Below, piece by piece: positions 9,944 to 18,821 of a stretch of DNA of 64,000 nucleotides. The position numbers and the translations under genes are program-made. This DNA comes from Prorocentrum cordatum (Eukaryota > Sar > Dinophyceae > Prorocentrales > Prorocentraceae), in assembly GCA_963575745.1 (NCBI GenBank), contig CAUYUJ010009757.1:37501-101500 (forward strand), read 5' to 3'. The notes beneath the pieces were generated by a model. The model saw nothing but the letters and a program-made list of their open reading frames with translations, made no database searches and was not told the origin of the DNA. The first letter of the stretch is position 1; each line of letters opens with the position of its first letter.

Positions 9944-11284
9944 CTAGGTATTGCCACGCATGTAGAACTCACTGGCCCAAACACGATGGCCGTCGATTCC
10001 AATGAAGCTCGTCACGTACGCTGCCCAAGTCGTCCTTGGGTGCCAGTTGCGGAATCGAGGATTGCACTGCAGGTCGCGGATGTATACGAACTCATCGCTG
10101 TTCTCCGCGATGTACATACAGCACTCGTTGTGGTAGCTCCAATACCTTGGGCCCCACTGGCTGCCCTCGAGGTGCTGGCGCCACCGCGCCGCGTAGTCGT
10201 CGGCGGTGCGCGCCCGCTTGGCCCGCGGGGGCGTCGCGGGTGCACGGGCGCCAGCGCTGCTGTCGGCTGGCTGCCAGCCGCTCGGCTGTGGGGCGGCAGC
10301 GGCGTCGCCGCGCCGCCCAGCGGGCATCGCTGCCAGCGCGCCAGGGGCGCGGCTTCCAGCAGCATCGCCGCGGGCAGCGCGAGGCGGCGGCACCATGGCA
10401 TCATGTGTAATAGGTGTATGTGTGGGGGTGGTATCAGGATCGGCTCCAACCCCTGAACCCTTCCCCCCATGGCCAGTTGATCCCAGGGCAGGTCCGACAG
10501 AGGCGGCTTTGGCAAGGGTACGGCGCGTGGTTTTGTCATAAGTGCCGTCCCCACGGGGAACGGCAATCGTGGCGAGACCGCGCTCCTGCCTGGTGCCTCT
10601 GTCCATTCTGCCCTCATTCAACTACCAATTCCTGCGACCGGCGAGTCCAAGTGTTTGGCTGCGGTAGTGGATGCTGCAAGCCTCCCACATGTCCTCAACG
10701 GTCCAAGGCACTTGACCGATAGCCTCGCGGGCTCCGGTCATTTGGTGGTGGAATCGGGAATCATTGAAGTAACGCTGAATGACGTTGCGGAAAGGGTGGT
10801 GCAATGGGCGGTCGTCATCGGGTTCGCCCATGAGCCTGCATTCGCTTGCAGGTGGGGAACCCGCTTCGCACCACCTGTTGTACGTCTCCTCAGCCTTTTT
10901 CGCCATCTGCCTCAATCTGTTACGCTGCGTAGCGTTTGCCGAACGCTGTCCCGTGAAGTAGATCCTCGTGCCGTCGGAGATGAGGCGGGCCACTTCGTTG
11001 TGGGACAGGTTGTTCCTGATCCACTGGTTGAGCTCCTGCAGGTACGCCAGGTCGGTAGCCTCAGCGCCACCCTGTCCTGTGGCACCTACAGAGGTGCTGT
11101 ATTGCCAACATATGTCACATAGAGTGTCATCGTCAGTAACAACTCCCAGAGACAGGAAACGACTGCAGTTCGCACATCGAGGGATATCACGCTGGAGGTC
11201 CTCGGGGACTCCGGACGAAGCCAGATCCCCAAGGCTGCCCCAGCGGGTGTTGTCACCGGCTCCTGAAGCAAGGGAATGGGTGAC
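9944..11284 (-). pseudogene. D7: zinc-ribbon ORF at the 3' end of the coding block (copy A)
   Basis: One frame of about 447 codons opens after a TAG at 11285-11287 and runs to 9944, interrupted only by a TAG at 10622-10624 where copies B and C have Trp. Near the N-terminus is a zinc ribbon of the form CANC, fifteen residues, CDIC. It is followed by a helical Arg/Gln-rich segment, a His-rich segment, an Ala/Pro-rich low-complexity linker with PPRAKRAR (possible nuclear localisation signal), and a Trp/Tyr-rich C-terminal part. No ATG lies near the frame opening, and the zinc ribbon begins just after a copy of the dispersed hairpin motif, so it may be joined to D6 by a frameshift or by splicing. 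No family beyond the zinc ribbon is recognised. Confidence 0.6.
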
Positions 11285-11765
11285 CTAGCTGGTTCATTGC
11301 CACGCGATTGAGCTCTGCGTTGGCTCGGGAAGCGACCGATCGTCCGATTCCCTCGATCTCGGTCAGCGATAAGCGATCGCCAGGCAATCCAATGTACGCA
11401 GTGGATCCGATATCCGTGACGTCTAGGTGACCGCAGGTTCTGGCCAAGTCCGCACGGATAGTTGCGGCCTCGGCCTGCAGGGTAGTCTCATTGTCGCCCT
11501 CAATGCGGTCAATATTCTTCCGATCTGCCAGGACCTGCATCATCGTTTCTTGATCTGGTGCCGCCGAGGCAATACTGCCTGGGTCCCGTGGTATCTCAAC
11601 TGGAGCATATTGAGTGGCAGCGCCTGGATTATCCTGGCCAGGCGCAGCAGGTGTTGCCACCGGCTCCCATGCGGGGAAACCTGGGGGTCCATGCTTCTTC
11701 TCACATTCTGTGAAGAATGATCGAAGCGCTATGAGGGCTGGATGATGAATATGAAATATAAACAT
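11253..11765 (-). CDS. D6: conserved ORF of unknown function (copy A)
   Basis: A 170-codon frame, preserved in copy B with one substitution. It has a Pro/Ala-rich stretch with WEPVATPAAPG near the N-terminus, then a long predicted helix rich in Glu, Ala and Arg (Met-Gln-Val through Arg-Thr), then a compact segment with GLPGDRLSLTEIEGIGRS. It overlaps the start of D7 in another frame and follows D5 in the minus direction. No known domain. It could be the middle of one larger protein D5-D6-D7. Confidence 0.5.
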   Translation of the reverse strand: MFIFHIHHPALIALRSFFTECEKKHGPPGFPAWEPVATPAAPGQDNPGAATQYAPVEIPRDPGSIASAAPDQETMMQVLADRKNIDRIEGDNETTLQAEAATIRADLARTCGHLDVTDIGSTAYIGLPGDRLSLTEIEGIGRSVASRANAELNRVAMNQLGHPFPCFRSR

Positions 11766-12732
11766 TGGTGAATTGGTTCAACTCCTGTATGCCCTCCACC
11801 AGGAAGTTCTGGTATACCTTAGAGATCCATTGGAAGATCCCTGTGGTGGTACCCAGCACGGACTCAGGGTCGAGAAATCGCAGCATCTTCTTGAAGAAGT
11901 GCTCTGCGCTGCATATGGGAAGATCCCGTGCCCAGGTATGGGTATGGTTGTAATGTATCTTGTATATCTCTGACTCGGTCCAAAATCGAAGCTGGAATCT
12001 CAAATATGATTCGATATTGTCTTGTATGTGCAGGTTGGGACCGCCATGTACCTCGATTGGCTTGTTTATTTGGAACATCGGTGACTCTATCAGCAGTGCT
12101 GATGTCCAGTAATATACCATATGGTTGTCCGATTATTTTATCCAGTTGTTAATATCTTGTGGGTGATAGTCCTTTTCTGTAATAGTATGCTCTGGCGGAT
12201 CAATGATGCTCTCGAAGATGGAGGTACCAGATTTCTGATCTGCCTGAATCTCGGCTGTCATCTCAGCCTCCATGGCGTCGTTGGCGGCCTCTTGTTCACT
12301 CACTACCACCTCGGAAACGTCAACGACAATGGTTGAGCGCTCGGCGGTGGTGTGCGCCACATGTTGCCGATTGCCGTCGTCGACTTCCATGGGATCTTCA
12401 GCGGGTGTTGCCACCGGCTCCTGGTCGGATCCTGGGGTCCGAGGAGCGGTGTGGCTGGGTGGCGCGCGTGGGATACGCACTCGCTGAATAGACGGAACTC
12501 CGAAGTATGGTAGCTCGCGTGATTGCGCATGCTCCCCAATCTGGGCGCTGCATGATGAGGGTCCCCTAATCGCTACCTCCATGTGGGCATCGTCAATTTT
12601 GTCAGTACGTACTGGCATAGCGTAAACGATGCCCTTGAGGGGTAAGTTTTTGTTACAATACCAGATGTTTACCCATCGTAAACCGTAGTTGGGTATAGGT
12701 ACCTGTACCGCAAAAAAACTTCTCAAATACAC
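11701..12732 (-). pseudogene. D5: ORF of unknown function, broken by nonsense (copy A)
   Basis: The same frame is a single 343-codon ORF in copies B and C; here it is split by a TAA at 12133-12135 (Glu codon in B). The N-terminal 90 residues are hydrophobic and basic (GLRWVNIWYCNKNL, GIVYAMPVRTD), then an acidic linker follows with QEPVATPAEDPMEVDDG and a Glu/Ala-rich stretch, then an aromatic-rich C-terminal region (YYWTSA, HTHTWARDLP, GIFQWISKVYQNFL). No family recognised. The acidic linker carries a copy of the dispersed hairpin motif. Confidence 0.55.
12399..12424. repeat. Dispersed imperfect hairpin motif (best copy)
   Basis: Plus-strand form CAGCGGGTGTTGCCACCGGC, with GCGGGTG and CACCGGC pairing (one G-G mismatch) around TTGC. 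Other copies in unit A: 11241-11265, 11645-11667, 15419-15442, 16390-16415, 17030-17053, 22619-22640, 23339-23360, 23408-23431 and 26335-26359, with looser relatives at 13231-13254 and 14697-14720. Read in the coding direction it gives VATPA in one frame, AGGDTR or GAGDNTR in another and RWQHPL in the third, and different ORFs use different frames. Confidence 0.8.
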
Positions 12733-13321
12733 CGAAATGTATGACGGGGCCGTAGATATGGCCCTTGTTCATGCGGGCTCTGGTGTTGTAGTCGCCCTCG
12801 GGGTAGTGGTTCTCATAATGGTAGCAGTTGATCCGACCCCATTTTTGACGAGGATAAAGTCTCCGACGCGAACGCCGTTGAAGATAGGACGTCGGTCCCA
12901 ATCTCTGTGTGAGTTCTGCAGTGATGGGCCTAAGGGCCGCCCTGCAGCACGACATTGCGATTAACCAATTCTTGTCCTGGTCGTTGTGTGCGCTCCTGCC
13001 AACCATGGCACGGATAATGGCCTCCTCGTCAAAGGTGTCGGGGTCGGCAATCTCATCTGCTGAATGAATGAGCGCTGCTGTCGCTGCGGCAAGGCCGGCA
13101 GGGGTCGCCCCCGGCGGGGGAGCAATAGGTTGCTGTGCCGATGACGCAGAAGCGGACTCAGAACCACTGATCTTGGCTGTCTGTATCTGCTGCAGAGGCT
13201 GTGGCGAGTAAGCCGCAGTATAAGCCTTTGCAGCGGGCATTGCCGCCGGCGCAGGTTGGCATGCGTCAGACGGCGATGGTGGAGCAATCCCAGGAGGATC
13301 GGCGATCATGTCGGCCTCCAA
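12653..13321 (-). CDS. D4: Ala/Pro/Gln-rich ORF of unknown function (copy A)
   Basis: The first 90 residues are low complexity (Pro, Ala, Gln, Ser), with PPPGATPAG near residue 75. A helical region follows with DEIADPDTFDEEAIIRAMVG and a Cys pair (SCCRAAL). After AELTQR the copies diverge in frame: copies B and C read on as DWGRRPIFNGVRVGDFILVKNG, while A shifts near 12905. The B frame looks like genuine protein sequence, so the last 75 residues here are probably out of frame. No known domain. It lies directly after the Tpt1-like ORF in the coding direction. Confidence 0.5.
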   Translation of the reverse strand: MEADMIADPPGIAPPSPSDACQPAPAAMPAAKAYTAAYSPQPLQQIQTAKISGSESASASSAQQPIAPPPGATPAGLAAATAALIHSADEIADPDTFDEEAIIRAMVGRSAHNDQDKNWLIAMSCCRAALRPITAELTQRLGPTSYLQRRSRRRLYPRQKWGRINCYHYENHYPEGDYNTRARMNKGHIYGPVIHFGVFEKFFCGTGTYTQLRFTMGKHLVL

Positions 13322-13336
13322 CTCCTGGGCAACTTG

Positions 13337-14374
13337 TTATTTTCGTGATTGTTGCCGAGGCGGAGCGCAAATCTCGTGCTTGATGACTGGTGCTCGCTGG
13401 CGCTCCACAGGTGGGTAGTCCCAGATTGGGCCTTTTGAAGGCCGCAACTGTTTGCCGCTATCGCGGCCCCCCTTGCAACGGCGAGCGACAATAATTGCAG
13501 CAGAAGGGGCCGCGTCCTCGGTCATGATGGCGCCCTGTGCCCCAAGCCGAAATCTGCATCCAGGTTGGGTGGCAATATGCATGTCAATCACGATCTCCAC
13601 CTCATTTTTGTAGTGGTTGAATTTGGACGGCGGGACAAACGTGTGAGGATTAGGCTGCGCATTCCTTACGTACGTGCTCGAACTGTAGAATGCCTCGGTG
13701 CGCTGCTCCTCGCGTTGCTTTCCGTCTCTCTGAGACGGATCTCTGTATCCGGGAATGATTTCCATTTTCATAATGTTGCTCCAGGCACGGGATGTTGTGC
13801 CGTGGTGGAGGTATTTTACGTCGGTCCATTGTAGGCTTTCCCAGCCCATATTCCATGGCTGGGAGCGTGGGTTGACCGAACTACGTCCTCCTACGCAACG
13901 AATAGCAATGACGCTGCTCCAATCGAAGCAGCAGGGATTGCTCCTGGCGGATATTGTTTTACCGTAGATCTCAATCCTGTTTTTCTCTGGATCAATGTGC
14001 GTCTGGAGCGCGCGAAGGATAAAGATCGGGTAATAACCCGTCCAGTTCTCGTATCCAGCTGGACGACCGTCTTGTATGAAGTGCGCCATGGCCGCTTCTG
14101 TGGATGTACCGCTGCTCTGATCACGACGGCCGCGGAATTTCCACTCCACCACTTCCTCGAAGCATTTCCATGTGCTGGCAAATTTCCAGCGAACCCTTGT
14201 GCGCCTCCTCCATATGTTGATTCGTCGATCAGTGAACTGATCGATGCTGAAGTGCTTGCTGTAATTCATATGGCGAAGCATAGTCGTAATATCTTTGCTC
14301 ATGTACTTGGGGTCGCCGAGATATTCGTTCAATATCAAGTCGGGACCGTAATGTGTGGTGGGAGAGAAATCCAT
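13337..14374 (-). CDS. D3: Tpt1/KptA-like RNA 2'-phosphotransferase domain (copy A)
   Basis: A 345-residue ORF with the family's motifs in order. SK (26-27) and LRH (33-35) match the N-terminal SK-x(n)-LRH helix. IEIYGK at 134-139 is followed by IR (158-159) and GGRS (162-165), matching IRA-x-x-GHS with His replaced by Arg. HGT is at 191-193, followed by I-x5-IPG (201-209). VEIVIDMHIA (259-268) and F-x4-QGAIMTEDAAP (275-290) match the C-terminal F-x(4)-NGVWLT-x-x-VPP strand. In Tpt1 the Arg-His of LRH and the Arg of IRA are essential; both are present (R34, H35, R159). The third essential Arg is uncertain (R225 is a candidate). Tpt1 moves the 2'-phosphate left by RNA ligation onto NAD+. The protein is longer than the usual ~200-250 residues because of inserts. 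A conserved Met is chosen as start; the frame is open about 20 codons further upstream. Confidence 0.8.
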   Translation of the reverse strand: MDFSPTTHYGPDLILNEYLGDPKYMSKDITTMLRHMNYSKHFSIDQFTDRRINIWRRRTRVRWKFASTWKCFEEVVEWKFRGRRDQSSGTSTEAAMAHFIQDGRPAGYENWTGYYPIFILRALQTHIDPEKNRIEIYGKTISARSNPCCFDWSSVIAIRCVGGRSSVNPRSQPWNMGWESLQWTDVKYLHHGTTSRAWSNIMKMEIIPGYRDPSQRDGKQREEQRTEAFYSSSTYVRNAQPNPHTFVPPSKFNHYKNEVEIVIDMHIATQPGCRFRLGAQGAIMTEDAAPSAAIIVARRCKGGRDSGKQLRPSKGPIWDYPPVERQRAPVIKHEICAPPRQQSRK

Positions 14375-14434
14375 TTGTATTCTGGGAAGCAGCCAGAGCG
14401 GTCGATATCTGGGGCGTGGGTGATCACGCAGTCG

Positions 14435-15484
14435 TCATAATCCAACTGAGCTGCCCAATCGTTGTCGGTGGTGCACTGCGTGCCTCCGGGCGCGGTCGCG
14501 CCCCGAAGTGGGGGGGGGGGGCGCGTTGTAGTGATTATGTGGGTATTGCGCGCGAAGCTTATACTCACGAGGCGTGCATGTGTTGTCGAACGTAGAGAAT
14601 TGACTCGGCTCCTCATGGCAAGAGCGCTCGCAGCAGTCCTGCCATGGAAGCACGCGCATTTTATCCAACTGCTGAGCGTGCGCAGGAACGTCGTCAGCAG
14701 GAGTTGCCTCCGGCCCCGTAGCCATGTCAGCATCCTCTGCGGGATCTATAAGCGGTCCCGTGTCGGGGCGCGTGGCTGGCATGGCCTTCGGTGGTGGGCC
14801 CGTTGGCAAAGGCGGTCTGTTCGCGCTGGGAGGAGGTGCCGGTGTCGTCGCGGGTTCGGCTGCAGATGGTTCTGCAGCGGGCCTCGCGGCCGGCGTTGGC
14901 TCTATGTCAGAAGGTGGCGCCTCGCGTGGTGGTGCTGGCGGTGCTCTCGCTGAGGCGGCCTGCGGAGCGCTTGGCGGCTCAGGTGGAACCTCGATGCGAT
15001 CCAGGGCGGTCTGGTTATGCCACCCTTTGCACTGCTGGATGGTATCCGCATTGTCCAGGCGAGGTCCGACACGATGAGAATTAAGCAAAGCACGCTCTTG
15101 CACGACACGCAACTGATTTGCCTCAGTGGCCTCCACTTTATCGTCGATCTTGTCTACTAGCTGTTCATAGGCCACCCGGGTGAGGGCATGTGCATCATTG
15201 AAATAAAATTTAGTATATGATAGTCGTGTTTTTCTCTCAGCTGAATCGTAGGATGCCCAAATGCCCGGGTACGCGTCAATGAAGGAAATCAGTTTGTAGC
15301 ACAGCTCCTCGTAGGCCGGACGGCATGGGTCATGATCTTTGTGTGTGTGGCGCTGTTGACGCTGATGGCGGCTCGCCTGTAGTCCCTGGGATGGGGCATT
15401 TATGCTGAACACGCTCACCAGCGGGTGTTGCCAACGGCATGGATTGCGGTAAATTGCCACTGGCGCATGAAGCCATCCAAGCAC
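14435..15484 (-). CDS. D2: helical domain plus Pro/Ala-rich linker (copy A)
   Basis: A 349-codon frame. After about 50 residues of uncertain frame comes a helical part (YEELCYKLISFIDAYPGIW through ERALLNSHRVG), then CKGWHNQTALDRIEVPPEPP, then about 110 residues of Pro/Ala-rich linker, then a Cys-containing segment (DCCERSC, CTPREYKL). Copies A and B diverge in the last 30 residues around a G-run (14512-14521 in A) whose length differs. It precedes the Tpt1-like ORF and may be its N-terminal partner in one polypeptide; a frame change between them is needed in this copy. No known family. Confidence 0.5.
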   Translation of the reverse strand: MLGWLHAPVAIYRNPCRWQHPLVSVFSINAPSQGLQASRHQRQQRHTHKDHDPCRPAYEELCYKLISFIDAYPGIWASYDSAERKTRLSYTKFYFNDAHALTRVAYEQLVDKIDDKVEATEANQLRVVQERALLNSHRVGPRLDNADTIQQCKGWHNQTALDRIEVPPEPPSAPQAASARAPPAPPREAPPSDIEPTPAARPAAEPSAAEPATTPAPPPSANRPPLPTGPPPKAMPATRPDTGPLIDPAEDADMATGPEATPADDVPAHAQQLDKMRVLPWQDCCERSCHEEPSQFSTFDNTCTPREYKLRAQYPHNHYNAPPPPTSGRDRARRHAVHHRQRLGSSVGL

Positions 15485-18424
15485 AGTGGACCATCTCTCC
15501 GGCAGCTTGATTCATCAACGTTGTGAGGCTGTGGTGCCTCTTCCACTCATCCGTCATCTTCTCGCGGAACGTGAGAGCCGCTGAGATCTCCTTGGCCTGG
15601 GTGTATGCCTGGGAGTCCGTCACGGCCTTCAGTAGTGGAGGCCGAAACGGATGTGGCTGAGAGGGTAATGATTGAACCACTGCGCAGAAATTCCGGTAGC
15701 ACACAGCATCACTGAATTGAGTCGTCATCATTGCCATGCTATTGCTATTCATTTTGGCATGCCATGCCGTAGGCGTGAGCCTGTCATCGGACTCAATCCA
15801 TTGATCTGCAGGAAGAACGGCGATGCCTCTGGCCTGCATGTGACGCGTGAGGTCAGCTGTCTGGTAATCGAAGTTTGGGTGCAGTCCCCAGTGTTTGGCC
15901 TTGCCTGGTCCCACTACGGCAGGGCAGCGAAAGTATTGCATCACGCCGATGAAACGTGACACATCGACCTTCACGTGCAAAGGAATGTGCTCTGGAACGC
16001 CGTCCTCACACCTGATGCGGGTGCTCTCGCGGCGTCCGTTATTGGGGGCACGATCGTGATGGCGCCGTGTGTCCAACCACTGTTGGCTGTGGGTGGCGCA
16101 GCCGATATCATTTGCACCCCAAACGAGGGAAGCATTGATGCCTCTGCAGTAGTGCCGTTGTTTTACATAGGCAGGGAAGCCTGTGCTCCAGTATTCCCAA
16201 ATCTGCTCATTTCGTTTGCGCCATTCTGCCAAAGAAACATTATCATCACAACACAGTAAGGCTCGCGCATGACGAATCGAACCGATCATCACGCGCTGGT
16301 CGACCGTGCCTTCGGTCTGCAACTGTAGGATGTCTGCGATACGGTCTTCTTGCACCTGAGCGGCACGTGCACGAAGGGTTGCCATATCACAGCGGGTGTC
16401 GCCACCGGCTTCTGGCAATAAAATCAGATCCTGGCCGACTGGTGTGTCGTTCCGCTTGAAGAATTCTTTGTAATTCTCGTGCGAGAACGCCCACATCATG
16501 ATGTCGTCGCGACTCATGGTTGCCAAATGCTCGAGGGTGGCTCCGTCCATAAATTCTGCTTTGTTGCGACATGGCATAAAGAGCGGTACGTGACCGACGT
16601 TGGAAGCTTTTGCGAGTTCATCGCGTCGGGTCGGGCTGTTGAGCTCATCGATGCCGTGCCCTGGGTATTTCTTGTGGTCTCCGCCCTTAGTACCTTTCTT
16701 GTTGTGCATAATCCATGTAGAGTCCGTGTATATATTAAGCAATTTGTACGCATGGCCTGAAGGGCCAAAGGCATGAATGAGGAGCATTCCCAAGTCTTCT
16801 TGTACCACGCCCATCCATCCTCGCTCGGAGAGAATGGCTTTCACCAGTCGGCCACCACAGAACGCGCTGTATTTTGCCTGGGGTAAATCCAATGGATCCA
16901 GCATGGATCCTGGAGTGGCACCAGGATCTTCGGCATCTGGGTACTCAGGAGGGTTCACACTGCCCTGCTCGCAGGGCTGCCATAGCTGGGCGCCGAGATG
17001 CGGGAGAAGTGTCCAGCCGTCAGGGTTGCCAGAAGGTGTTGCCACCGTCTGGGGATTCGAGCCGACCCCCCCCCAAAACCACCACGGTTTGTCAACCACG
17101 TGATGAGCTTTCGGGAGAATTTCCTGGGTTGGTTGAGGTCGTGAAAGGCCCGCATATCGGTGACGAGATGGTCCTCCACAGTGTGGCCGATCTGTCCTGC
17201 CACGTCGGACGTCCTGGCCATGGCAGGAGGCCGCACTGGTAGCTTGACTTGCTCTCGGTCAAGAGGATATGCATGACTCGGAGTAGGCAGTCCCTCGGCA
17301 CAGATGCCTGGCGGCATGCAGTAGCCGTCCTTGTGCAGCTCGATCGTCTCGTTGACCGTAGCCTGCGCCCACTGTCCAAGCATAGCGCATCCAACCTTTG
17401 ACCAATCGTTACGTAGCATCTTCCACTCTACATCCAGCATGTGAGTGGCGAGGTCCATCGGAGGGCACTTGCGATGTCCACCCAGGATTGTTGCGTTCAG
17501 ATGGTCAGGCAACTTGCGGGTAACATCCTGGACAGCGGTGTTCCGTGTGAACAAGCTTGACATCATATACATGGCTTGCATCATCGAAATCCACGGGGTC
17601 GCCGTCACCGAGTTGTACTCACAATAGGCGCCGCCGCCGACAAGCCCCATTCGGTTGCCGATCACCCCAGTCACGTCCAGCGACGCGGCGCAGGTGGTCT
17701 CGACGATAGCGGTGTCGTCCGGCACGCGCAAGTGGTACTCGGCGCTGTTGTCCAGGCGGCGCCGATGAAGGAAGTGGTATCCTTCATCCCCTCCACGATG
17801 GCGGCCTGTCTGAAGATGGAACGCAGGTCCCACGCGATCATTATCATCGGCCTCGGGATTGCGGCGGGCGTCGCCGCCGACGGCCCAGCCCTCGAGGCAG
17901 AGAAGTGGGACCCGGTGCATCTCTGGAGGGGGGAAGTCGGGGGCAGAACCGATCCCCTGGACGTTCGTTTCGCGCGGTGCGAGCAAGATGCTGGTAAGCG
18001 TAATTGCTCGAGTCGGATAACAGCTGCGGGAACCGCGTGATCGTACCGCGAGAGTCCTAGATCTGTCGGGACCAAGGGGTGACGACGAGGAGTGACCAGA
18101 GCGTCTACCATGTGGCGAACGAGCCCGTGCACGAGGTTGGCGTGAGGCGCCAGCCGCGGCAAGGACACCGACATGGTACATGCGCGCATGTTGCCCCTCG
18201 TGCTCTTTTGGCCCCACGCACTGTTGTCCGCATCGTGTACCTGGCGCGCCCCAATGTTCACGATCAGTCAGTATTTGCTCGCACCGCTCCTCACGTCCAT
18301 CAACCGCAGGAGGTTGGGCGATGTGCGGTAGACCGTCTGGCCTCTTGGGCCCTTCCAACGGTCGCCAAGGGTTCTTCGGAGCGCACTGCATGGGGATGAT
18401 TGGGAAAATGAGCGATGTTTCCAA
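15330..18424 (-). pseudogene. D1: large ORF after RNase H, Cys/His cluster and RS stretch (copy A)
   Basis: Two overlapping frames, 18424-16955 and 17099-15330, join at a C-run and A-run near 17066-17078 that is two bases longer than in copy B, where the first part reads on without a break to 40022. The first in-frame ATG is at 18391. The N-terminus has a Cys/His cluster (RCEQ, H, RCGQQC, KEHEGQH) that could bind zinc, then an Arg/Ser-rich stretch, then about 800 residues of globular sequence with no motif I recognise, including CCDDNVSLAEW and GVMQYFRCP. The undamaged protein would be near 1030 residues. It overlaps the tail of RNase H by about 155 bases. Confidence 0.5.
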
Positions 18425-18730
18425 TAAATCCCTCCAGAGATCTGCTTTCTTAGGTTCAAAATGTTAGTCATCATGTCTGCGATCTGTTCTTTAATACTTA
18501 CATACTTAAGCTCGGCATGTTCAAATTGGCATGTCGCGCATATCCAATCCAAATTGATACGATGGGTGCGATGGAGATGACGAAGTGCTGGTGTACGTCC
18601 GTTTTGGACAATCTTGGTCACGGCCTGGTTGTCTTCCAGGACGATAAGATGCACTTTCGGAGAGCTGCTCGCGCGAGCAGGCTCTGGGTCCACGTGTAGC
18701 ACAATACCTTCGTGGGAAATCGTACGCCTC
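18268..18730 (-). pseudogene. RNase H C-terminal tail, out of frame (copy A)
   Basis: This frame carries the end of a copia RNase H: VLEDNQAVTKIV (catalytic Asp), GRTPALRHLHRTHRINLDW, and KYVSIKEQIADMMT, which matches the usual KYV-x-TK-x-QLAD-x-LT ending. It is shifted relative to the upstream RT/RNase H frame, with the change lying between about 18822 and 18970. Confidence 0.8.
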
Positions 18731-18821
18731 TTTGGAGTCGTAAGTGTCTCCGACTGCAGCGGGAGCTGCCTCGGGCTAGGAGAAGATCCCCTTGCATGGG
18801 GATGCCTCGCGAGGCGATGTC

